The notes beneath the pieces were generated by a model, which did not search any database, had not been told where the DNA came from, and saw only the letters and a program-made list of their open reading frames with translations. The translations under genes were made by a program, and so were the position numbers. Positions 1-6,183 of a DNA stretch of 8,120 nt are shown here, in pieces. The number at the start of each line of letters is the position of its first letter. Within the stretch, counting starts at the first letter, position 1. Source of the stretch: Spirochaetales bacterium (GTDB lineage: Bacteria; Spirochaetota; Spirochaetia; SZUA-6; DRHE01); NCBI GenBank assembly GCA_023136785.1, contig JAGLQP010000075.1, positions 1 to 8,120 of the forward strand. Direction: 5' to 3'.

Positions 1-1118
1 TGATACTCCCTCTCGGGTAAAGCCAGGATTCTCAAGGCTTGCCTGGCGATTTCCCGGTAATCTCCGATAGCTACCAATCCGCCGACCACGAGCTTTCCCA
101 GGCCTCCTGTTCGGGAAGCCACCATCGGCAGGCCGCAGCCCATGGCTTCGAGAGCCGCGATGCCGAATCCTTCCGATCGGGAGGGGAGAACGCTGAGTTT
201 GGCGATGTTGTGAAAGGCCGCTAGAACTTCGGGGGTCTGGTGCCCCATCATGACCACGTTTTTCATCTCGTAGGCATCCGGGGAACCGCCGGATAGGACA
301 TCCTCGAGATCGCCGGCCCCGAACACCACGATCGCTGCTTCCCGCTGCTTTTGAATGGTCCTGTTTGCTTTGAGGAGATAATCGATGCCTTTGGTCTTCG
401 ATATTTTCCCGGCAAAGGTAATGACCGGCGTATTCTGGTAGCGCTCCAGGCCGAAGCGGGCCAGCAGCTCCGAACGATCCACCTCATCACGATAAAACAC
501 ACGCTGATCATACCCATTGGGCAGAACCGCCACCCGCTCCGGATCTACGGGATAGAGCTCGAGAACCTCTTCCTTGACGCTCTCCGAGATCGCAATAATG
601 CAGGAAGCGTGTCTGGCTGCCCTGCGGGCGTACCTGCGCATCCGCCTGTCGTAGCGAAACCCGAGTTGATCGCTGTGATGAGCAACGGAGATATATTTAT
701 ACCCTTTTTTCTCCAGCACGTAGTCCATGATCCAGATATGCTGGCACTCGATGATATCCGGTTGGAACTCCTCGATGACCTTTTCGGTGAACTCACCATA
801 GTAGCCCATATAGGCCTGGAGTTGAGATTGGCTCAGGTCCTTGAAGGTCCAGGCGTGGCGAAAATTGCGGGGGTGGGGATCGGTGATGATGAGAGGAAAA
901 GTGTACAGGTGCTCCCCGTTGTAGGTCACGGGGAACTTCAAGATGCTGAACCTGTCGGGATTTTCGTAGTACCTGTTGAAATCCGGGGATTCGAAGCCGC
1001 TGTCGGGGAAGATGACCCGGGCTTCATGACCCTTCCGGATCAGCTCGTTCATCACTCCATTCACGACGGTCGCACTCCCCGTGCCCCACGGCCCGGTATT
1101 GGTAAACAGGACTCTCAC
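1..1118 (-). CDS. GT4-family glycosyltransferase, 3' end cut by left window edge
   Basis: The frame is open from a GTG at 1118 to base 1 with no stop, giving 372 complete codons, so the C-terminus is missing. It is a GT-B fold retaining glycosyltransferase that moves a sugar from a nucleotide-sugar donor to an acceptor, probably at the cytoplasmic face of the membrane. The N-terminal acceptor domain starts MRVLFTNTGPWGTGS, whose glycine-rich GTGS loop (residues 12-15) fits the donor-phosphate contact of this family. The C-terminal donor domain has FAGKISKTKG (235-244) and the E-x7-E motif at E316-E324, followed by the usual GCGLPMVAS segment. No signal peptide or membrane segment is visible. 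The GTG overlaps the upstream TGA as GTGA, and an AGGAAGGGG ribosome site lies 7 nt before it, so this start is well supported. Donor and acceptor cannot be told from sequence. It is probably the last or a late gene of an operon with the 558-aa GT4 and the deacetylase. Confidence 0.93.
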   Translation of the reverse strand, partial: MRVLFTNTGPWGTGSATVVNGVMNELIRKGHEARVIFPDSGFESPDFNRYYENPDRFSILKFPVTYNGEHLYTFPLIITDPHPRNFRHAWTFKDLSQSQLQAYMGYYGEFTEKVIEEFQPDIIECQHIWIMDYVLEKKGYKYISVAHHSDQLGFRYDRRMRRYARRAARHASCIIAISESVKEEVLELYPVDPERVAVLPNGYDQRVFYRDEVDRSELLARFGLERYQNTPVITFAGKISKTKGIDYLLKANRTIQKQREAAIVVFGAGDLEDVLSGGSPDAYEMKNVVMMGHQTPEVLAAFHNIAKLSVLPSRSEGFGIAALEAMGCGLPMVASRTGGLGKLVVGGLVAIGDYREIARQALRILALPEREY

Positions 1119-2791
1119 GGTTTTTCCCCTTCCTGCGTATAGCTCGATACGTACGTTTGGGCGATGCTCTCCCAGCTGAAGTGATTCACGGTCAGCTGCC
1201 GGAACTTCTGCTTCAAAGTAGAATTGCGGAGATTCCCTCCTTTGATATTTTGGATGATGTTTTCGGCGATGTTGAAAATCATATCCTCATCGATATTCAC
1301 CCGGGGAGAATTGTTCACTTCATAAATATTTCCCGAGACCAGGTCGACGATCTCCTTGAAACCGGTCTGGTTGGAGATGATCGGCAGCACCCCGCAGGCC
1401 AGGGCTTCGATCGAGACCATGCCGAAGGCTTCCGGACACACCGAGGCGGCAACGAATCCGTCGGCGCAGGGCAGGAGACGGCCCAACTCGGCATGGCTCA
1501 GAGCCCCGAGAAAATGGACGTGCCGGGAGATATCGTTCCGTTCAGCGGAATCGAAGTAGCTCTTGACCTCTTTTCTCCGGGCCAGAGCGCTCAAAAACTT
1601 GAACGGTCTCTCAACACAGGGCTCATTCCCCGGCTGCATCTGGGAGATGCTCTTTTCGATCAGGTAGCGAAACAGCTCCCGGCGTCCGGAGGCCAGGGAG
1701 TAGACTAGGGCTTCGAGCTCCTCCCTGTAGCTTCCGAATCCGACCAGAAGCAGGTGAAGATCGGGGACGGCGTTCAGCACGATGGGAAGGGCGCTGATGA
1801 CCATCTGGATCCCTTTAGTCCAAAGATACTTGCCGACGAACAGGAGGACCCAGCTCTTCTTCCAGTCGATTCGACCCAGGGCCTCTATAATATCTTGATC
1901 CGGATGCCCCTGGGTATACCCGGCGTTGTACTTCGTCACCAGGGCATCCACTTCATCCAAGGAGGAGGTCTCCTCGAGTTGGCCAATAAACTTGCGCTTC
2001 TGCTCCGGGGTCTTGCCGTTGGGAAGGAGCTTCAGCCGCTCCGTTAATATCAACCGCAGCTCGCCGATCGATTTCTGCTTGGAATTTTCGAGGATGCGAA
2101 ACAGATCGGTGTCCACCCCCGCCGGGATCACTGTAAATTTCTGTTCGATCCTGGATGTGATTCTCTTGAAAAAGGTGACAGCCTCCAAGCGGTTGTGATT
2201 GCTGACGGCAAAGATCTTGGTTGCACCGAGCAGGGCTTTGGTTGCGTAGGGACGCAGACGCATGTCGTTTCTCACGCTGAAGTTGAGGGCGCTGCCGTGA
2301 AGAGTAACGTAGTAGGGAATGTCGTACATCTTGCACATCACCCTGGCGATGTACGGAGACATGATGACGTGGTTGGTCTGGATGAGATCGAACTTGCTTT
2401 CCAAATAAATCGTTTCTACGGCTTTTACATTCCAGCGAATATAATCCTCGATTTCACCGACTTTCATCTTGGGAAAGGTCTTGACCGCGAAGCCCTCGTA
2501 TTCATCGTAGACATAGACCGGCAGGAGACCTTTGATCTCCGGGTTGAAGAGGGTACATTTCCCGGCGTAGGGGGTCTCCCTGGACATCAGGGTTCGGTAC
2601 TCCCTGTTTCCCGGGCCGAAGACCGAATACTGGGATATGAAATCTATACTGCTGGGATTCTTTTCCTGGCAGAAGAGGAACACCTCATGGCCGAGACGGC
2701 AGAAGCTTCGTACCAGGTTGTTGACGAAGATGTTGCTTCCCGTTCCGGTGAGTTGGTATCCGTGGATCATACAGATCCGAAGTTTCGACAT
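1115..2791 (-). CDS. Long GT4-family glycosyltransferase (558 aa) with two inserts
   Basis: This is a complete GT-B retaining glycosyltransferase of family GT4. The N-terminal domain begins with a hydrophobic strand and GYQLTGTGSN (residues 11-20), a glycine-rich loop like that of its downstream neighbour. VSNHN near 196-200 and IPAGVDTDLF (222-231) lead into the linker. The donor domain has LLFVGKYLWTKGIQ (316-329), LLLVGFGSY (347-355) and the E-x7-E motif E454-E462 in PEAFGMVSIEALACG. Most GT4 enzymes are about 350-450 aa. The excess sits in two places: about 85 residues between the AGVD motif and the GKYLWTKG strand (roughly 232-315), and about 60 charged residues between the FGSY motif and HVHFLG (roughly 364-423). 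The start ATG has AGAGGG 7 nt upstream. It follows the deacetylase gene by 21 nt and overlaps the next glycosyltransferase by 4 nt (GTGA), so the three are very likely co-transcribed. Substrate is not predictable. A polysaccharide, glycolipid or compatible-solute glycoside role are all possible. Confidence 0.92.
   Translation of the reverse strand: MSKLRICMIHGYQLTGTGSNIFVNNLVRSFCRLGHEVFLFCQEKNPSSIDFISQYSVFGPGNREYRTLMSRETPYAGKCTLFNPEIKGLLPVYVYDEYEGFAVKTFPKMKVGEIEDYIRWNVKAVETIYLESKFDLIQTNHVIMSPYIARVMCKMYDIPYYVTLHGSALNFSVRNDMRLRPYATKALLGATKIFAVSNHNRLEAVTFFKRITSRIEQKFTVIPAGVDTDLFRILENSKQKSIGELRLILTERLKLLPNGKTPEQKRKFIGQLEETSSLDEVDALVTKYNAGYTQGHPDQDIIEALGRIDWKKSWVLLFVGKYLWTKGIQMVISALPIVLNAVPDLHLLLVGFGSYREELEALVYSLASGRRELFRYLIEKSISQMQPGNEPCVERPFKFLSALARRKEVKSYFDSAERNDISRHVHFLGALSHAELGRLLPCADGFVAASVCPEAFGMVSIEALACGVLPIISNQTGFKEIVDLVSGNIYEVNNSPRVNIDEDMIFNIAENIIQNIKGGNLRNSTLKQKFRQLTVNHFSWESIAQTYVSSYTQEGEKP
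1126..1134 (-). promoter_or_regulatory. Shine-Dalgarno site for the GTG-started glycosyltransferase
   Basis: The minus strand reads AGGAAGGGG here, 7 nt before the GTG at 1118. It lies inside the last codons of the upstream 558-aa gene. Together with the GTGA stop/start overlap it decides the non-ATG start and points to translational coupling of the two glycosyltransferases. Confidence 0.75.
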
Positions 2792-2812
2792 AACCGGGCC
2801 CTCTACCTTTAC

Positions 2813-3853
2813 TTAAAAGGATTTCCAGTGAGGTGAGAGCACCCGGCGCACCTCCTCTGTAACCTGCCGGGTTTCATCCCCCACCCCGTCCATGGACTCT
2901 GAGTATTCGCCCCTGCCGCTGATGAGTGTTTGCAACACATCGGCCACACCCTCGGACAGGGCGGTATGGTCGTAGCCGCCTTCCAGGGTGAAAGCGATCC
3001 GTCCCGGGCAGCACTGCTCGGCCAGATCCTGCAGTACCGCGGTGAGCAGACCGTAGCCACTGCTGGACAGTCCCATGGAGGCGAGGGGATCGTTGCGGTG
3101 GGTGTCGAAACCCGCCGACACCAGGATCAGCTCGGGGTTGTACTCCCGAGCCACCGGGACTAGGATTTCCCGGAACACGAAGAGGTAGTCTTCGTCGCCC
3201 TGCCCCCCGCACAGGGGAACGTTCACCGTGTACCCCTGCCCCGCTCCCCGGCCGATCTCATCGATTCTCCCGGTGCCGGGATAGTGGGGATACTGGTGGA
3301 CGGAGAAGTAGAGCACGCCGTCCATGTCGTAGAAGGAATGCATCGTCCCATTGCCGTGATGCACATCCCAATCCACGATCAGCACCCGCTTCAAATCGTG
3401 CCGGCGCAGAGCGTACGCTGCGGCAACCGCCACGTTGTTGAACAGGCAGAAGCCCATGGCTCGCCCCGCCTCGGCATGATGCCCGGGGGGACGGACAAAG
3501 GCGAAGGCCGCCGGAAAACGCCCGCGCAGCACCGCTGCCGCCGCTTCCACCGTACCCCCTGCCGCCCGGAGGGACGCCGCGTAGGAATCCGAGGTTGCCG
3601 AGGTATCCGGATCGAGAACCGTGAACCTGCTCTCCCGGGTTTGTTCGATCCGCCGAATGTAATTCTCATCATGGATCCAGGCCAGCTCTTCGAAGGTGGC
3701 GTCACGGGGAGGAATGTCGGTAAGCTGCTCTTTGAGAGGAAACTCCGAGAGCATGCTGTCGATAACCAGCAGCCGTTCCGGCCCTTCCGGATGCATCGGG
3801 CCGTTGGAGTGTTTCAGGTAGATCGGATCACGGACAATAGCAACTGTATTCAT
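2813..3853 (-). CDS. Histone deacetylase / AcuC-family zinc amidohydrolase
   Basis: The product (346 aa from the ATG) belongs to the arginase/deacetylase fold used by histone deacetylases, AcuC and acetylpolyamine amidohydrolases, which remove acyl groups from amines. Numbered from the ATG at 3853, the catalytic His pair is H125-H126 in RPPGHHAE. The zinc ligands are D163 and H165 in DWDVHHGNGT and D250 in SAGFDTHRNDP. The transition-state Tyr is Y294 in LEGGYD. All catalytic residues are present, so an active enzyme is expected. HPEGPERL near the N-terminus is the class II-type substrate-entry motif. It is cytoplasmic with no signal peptide. An in-frame TAG at 3863-3865 limits the start to GTG 3859 or ATG 3853. 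I prefer the ATG, although neither has a clear ribosome site. The true substrate (protein lysine, acetyl-CoA synthetase, acetylpolyamine or an N-acetyl sugar) is unknown. It heads an operon with two GT4 glycosyltransferases, an unusual setting for AcuC. Confidence 0.93.
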   Translation of the reverse strand: MNTVAIVRDPIYLKHSNGPMHPEGPERLLVIDSMLSEFPLKEQLTDIPPRDATFEELAWIHDENYIRRIEQTRESRFTVLDPDTSATSDSYAASLRAAGGTVEAAAAVLRGRFPAAFAFVRPPGHHAEAGRAMGFCLFNNVAVAAAYALRRHDLKRVLIVDWDVHHGNGTMHSFYDMDGVLYFSVHQYPHYPGTGRIDEIGRGAGQGYTVNVPLCGGQGDEDYLFVFREILVPVAREYNPELILVSAGFDTHRNDPLASMGLSSSGYGLLTAVLQDLAEQCCPGRIAFTLEGGYDHTALSEGVADVLQTLISGRGEYSESMDGVGDETRQVTEEVRRVLSPHWKSF

Positions 3854-3863
3854 ACCCACCCAC

Positions 3864-3882
3864 TATAGGAGAGGATCCTATA
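3864..3882. promoter_or_regulatory. Inverted repeat (7+7 bp), candidate operator in divergent control region
   Basis: TATAGGA (3864-3870) and TCCTATA (3876-3882) form a perfect 7-bp inverted repeat with a 5-nt spacer. It lies directly upstream of the deacetylase start and ends only 4-10 nt before the two possible start codons. A further copy of the half-site, TCCTAT, occurs at 3902-3907. The symmetry and position suit a dimeric regulator binding over the deacetylase promoter or start. An RNA hairpin at the 5' end of that transcript is the alternative. No regulator gene is present in the window to assign to it. Confidence 0.45.
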
Positions 3883-3992
3883 ATTTGCAATTGAGGCTAC
3901 CTCCTATCCAATGAGATTTCCCCGAGGGATCGATACGTTTTGAACATACTACGACATGATCCGCAGTATCGTGATTTGGGCAGCCGAAATAG

Positions 3993-4025
3993 AGCCTGTC
4001 CGGCGCTCCGGCTGCCGGACAAGCT
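3993..4025. repeat. GC-rich imperfect hairpin upstream of the channel gene
   Basis: TGTCCGGC (3997-4004) pairs perfectly with GCCGGACA (4014-4021) around a 9-nt loop. After one C/A mismatch, AGC (3993-3995) pairs with GCT (4023-4025), giving 11 paired bases in all. CCGG occurs three times inside the element. No T-run follows directly on either strand (a TTTTT lies 13 nt beyond it on the plus strand), so it is not a textbook intrinsic terminator. It sits just before the predicted -35 box of the channel promoter. It could be an operator, or an upstream transcription barrier or attenuator. Confidence 0.5.
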
Positions 4026-4032
4026 CCATTCC

Positions 4033-4061
4033 TTGACTTTTTCGAAAGCGATCCATATCCT
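4033..4061 (+). promoter_or_regulatory. Sigma-70-like promoter for the potassium channel gene
   Basis: TTGACT (4033-4038, 5 of 6 to the -35 consensus) is followed after exactly 17 nt by TATCCT (4056-4061, 4 of 6 to the -10 consensus). Transcription would begin near 4067-4069, only some 6-8 nt before the ATG at 4075, giving a nearly leaderless message. This agrees with the lack of a ribosome binding site before that ATG. It argues against the longer open frame that begins with TTG at 3940. It is a pattern match only. Confidence 0.5.
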
Positions 4062-4074
4062 TATTTTCACGCCC

Positions 4075-5103
4075 ATGGGCAGATTTTCTACCTTCGTACG
4101 GTTCCTGACCGCGATCTTTCTCCTGGCTCTCCTGATTGTGATAGGGACCATAGGCTACAGGCTGATCGAAGGCTGGTCCATCCGGGACAGTCTGTACATG
4201 ACCTTTATCACCATCACCACCGTAGGTTTCGGCGAGGTAAAGCCCCTGTCCGCTGCGGGACAGCACTTTACAATCATATTTCTCGTGCTCAGCATCGGGA
4301 CTGTAGGATATTCGGTAACCGTGCTCATCACCTATGTCTTCGAGGGGCAGATCCTACACGCAATGAGGGAGCGAAGGATGAAACGAGCGATCCGACATTT
4401 AAAAGAACACTTCATTATCATCGGCGGCGGAGACGTGGGCCGGGAAGCAGCCTACGAGTTCAGACGCTCCAAGAAAAAATTCGTTATCGTAGACAGGGAC
4501 CCCTCCCAGTCAGACCTTTCCCGGGATGAGTCGATCCTGATCCTGGAGGGGGATGCGATCAACGACGAGGTTCTGGTTGAAGCGGGGATCGAGAAGGCTT
4601 CCGGTCTGATCTCCGCCCTTCCCGATGACGAGGCCAATGTTTTCGTGGTGCTCACCGCCCGCCAGCTTAATCCTCATCTGCTCATCGTCAGCCAGGCCGC
4701 CGAGGAGAGAACCACCCGCAAGCTGATCAAGGCCGGAGCGAACCGGGTGATCTCGCCGAAGAAAATCGCCGGCCGGCGACTGGCCGCCCTGGTCCTAAGG
4801 CCGAGCCTGCTCAACTTTCTCGACGTGATCGTCGAGGGCGGTGAGCTGGACATGCGCATAGAGGAGGTTGGGCTGGCCTCCGGTTCCCCCCTGATCGATA
4901 AGAGCCTCAAAGAGGCGGGAATCGGACAGCACACCGGGGCGCTCATTGTGGGCATCAACGCCCCGGATGGGAGAATGCGGATCAACCCATCCACCACCTC
5001 TACCCTTTCCTCGGTGATTCTCGGCGAAGGGGACGTGCTCATAGCCTTGGGAAACGAGGATCAGCTCATACGACTGCGGGAGTTCGTACGCAAGGGCCGT
5101 TGA
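4075..5103 (+). CDS. MthK-type potassium channel with RCK (TrkA-N/TrkA-C) domain
   Basis: The protein (342 aa from ATG 4075) is a two-transmembrane ligand-gated K+ channel of the inner membrane. Residues 8-30 form the first membrane helix. The pore helix leads to the selectivity filter TTVGFGE (48-54), and residues 64-88 form the second helix. After a basic linker (MRERRMKRAIRHLK), an RCK/TrkA-N Rossmann domain starts at about 112, with GGGDVG at 117-122 and the acidic D140 at the end of the second strand. This is where nucleotide or ion ligands bind. A TrkA-C domain occupies roughly 255-342. The filter has Phe and Glu where TVGYGD is commonest. The frame is also open back to a TTG at 3940 (45 extra residues) with a GAGGG 11 nt before it. 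That extension is polar, holds a GC-rich hairpin and overlaps a good promoter, so I take it as non-coding. The gene is divergent from the deacetylase operon, converges with the dehydrogenase gene, and stands alone. Likely roles are K+ homeostasis and osmotic response. Confidence 0.88.
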   Translation: MGRFSTFVRFLTAIFLLALLIVIGTIGYRLIEGWSIRDSLYMTFITITTVGFGEVKPLSAAGQHFTIIFLVLSIGTVGYSVTVLITYVFEGQILHAMRERRMKRAIRHLKEHFIIIGGGDVGREAAYEFRRSKKKFVIVDRDPSQSDLSRDESILILEGDAINDEVLVEAGIEKASGLISALPDDEANVFVVLTARQLNPHLLIVSQAAEERTTRKLIKAGANRVISPKKIAGRRLAALVLRPSLLNFLDVIVEGGELDMRIEEVGLASGSPLIDKSLKEAGIGQHTGALIVGINAPDGRMRINPSTTSTLSSVILGEGDVLIALGNEDQLIRLREFVRKGR

Positions 5104-5136
5104 GACTCCTATTTTAATCTACACTCCGCAGGGTTC

Positions 5137-6165
5137 TCATTCCGTCCAATCCAGCAGCACCTTTCCCGACATCCCGGAGCGCATCACCTCGAAGCCCTTC
5201 TGGTACTCGGTGTAGTGGAAGCGGTGGGTAATGATTGGGGTGATATCCAATCCGGTCTGGATCATCATGGTCATCTTGTACCAGGTCTCGTACATCTCCC
5301 GACCGTAGATCCCCTTGATGGTTAGACTGTTGAACACCACCAGATCCCAGTCCACCCCGGTGTGTGGGGGCAGGATTCCCAGCAGTGCAATTTTTCCCCC
5401 GTGACACATGTTTAGAAGCATCTCGTTGAAGGCCTCGGCGGAGCCTGACATCTCCAAACCCACGTCGTAGCCCTCCTTCATGCCCAACTCCTTCTGGGTC
5501 GATGCTATAGACTGTTCCGGTACTTTCACCAATTTGGTCGCGCCCATGTGCGCCGCCAACTCCAGTCGGTATGGGTTGACATCACTAACCGTGACATAGC
5601 GGGCTCCGGCGTGTTTCACGATGGCCGTGGCCATCATGCCGATGGGCCCGGCACCGGTGATCAGCACATCCTCGCCGAGAACGTCGAAGGATAGAGCGGA
5701 ATGGGTGGCGTTTCCCAGAGGATCGAAACAGGAGAGCACCTCCATAGAGATGCGGGAATCCGCGTGCCAGACGTTGGTCTGGGGGATGCACAGATACTCG
5801 GCAAAACAGCCGGGTCGGTCGACGCCGACGCCGCTGGTGCTGGCACACAGGTGCCTGCGCCCGGCCAGGCAGTTGCGGCAGTGGCCGCAGACCAGATGCC
5901 CCTCGCCGCTGACTACATCACCGGGATAGAAATCCTTGACCAGCTCACCCACCGCTTCGACGGTTCCGGCAAACTCATGCCCGATGACCATGGGAACCGG
6001 AACATGCTTCTGTGACCAGGGATCCCAGTTGTAGATATGAACATCCGTACCGCAGATCGAGGCCTTGTGGATCTTGATCAGAACATCGGTCAGCCCGACC
6101 TCCGGCTCGGGAACCTCCTCCAGCCAAAGACCAGGTTCTGACTGTTTCTTTACCAGCGCCTTCAT
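5137..6165 (-). CDS. tdh: L-threonine 3-dehydrogenase
   Basis: This zinc-dependent medium-chain dehydrogenase oxidises L-threonine to 2-amino-3-ketobutyrate with NAD+. At 342 aa it matches the E. coli-type enzyme in length and is recognisably similar along its whole length, for example [14 protein letters not shown] and [18 protein letters not shown]. The catalytic-zinc region is C38, H63 and E64. The structural zinc site is C93, C96, C99 and C107 in CGHCRNC with the following Cys. H90, in the GEGH segment conserved in threonine dehydrogenases, is kept. The NAD-binding loop GAGPIG is at 171-176, and the acidic D195 after the next strand favours NAD+ over NADP+. It lies 18 nt after the Rieske/FAD oxidoreductase gene with no clear ribosome site, so it probably depends on coupling or re-initiation. 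The partner kbl is not next to it. A related polyol dehydrogenase is possible but less likely given the conserved threonine-enzyme signatures. Confidence 0.92.
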   Translation of the reverse strand: MKALVKKQSEPGLWLEEVPEPEVGLTDVLIKIHKASICGTDVHIYNWDPWSQKHVPVPMVIGHEFAGTVEAVGELVKDFYPGDVVSGEGHLVCGHCRNCLAGRRHLCASTSGVGVDRPGCFAEYLCIPQTNVWHADSRISMEVLSCFDPLGNATHSALSFDVLGEDVLITGAGPIGMMATAIVKHAGARYVTVSDVNPYRLELAAHMGATKLVKVPEQSIASTQKELGMKEGYDVGLEMSGSAEAFNEMLLNMCHGGKIALLGILPPHTGVDWDLVVFNSLTIKGIYGREMYETWYKMTMMIQTGLDITPIITHRFHYTEYQKGFEVMRSGMSGKVLLDWTE

Positions 6166-6183
6166 GCTCGAAGTACCGGAAGA

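Noticed and set aside
351..1142. 263-codon open frame on the plus strand
   Set aside because: It lies wholly antisense to the left-hand GT4 gene, which has clear family motifs. The product has no recognisable domain, and GC-rich third positions explain the open frame.
2195..2836. 213-codon plus-strand frame across the start of the 558-aa GT4 gene
   Set aside because: Antisense to a clear GT4 N-terminus and to the gene junction, with low-complexity, motif-free translation.
3284..3868. 194-codon plus-strand frame over the deacetylase gene
   Set aside because: Antisense to the catalytic core of the deacetylase. It is a compositional shadow.
3993..4025. Intrinsic terminator
   Set aside because: The stem is strong, but neither strand has a T-run directly after it, and no gene ends just before it on either strand.
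3940..4074. N-terminal extension of the channel from a TTG at 3940
   Set aside because: A GAGGG lies 11 nt before the TTG, but the added residues are polar, span a strong hairpin and overlap a good promoter. MGRFS at 4075 is where the first membrane helix naturally begins. Kept as an alternative in the gene entry.
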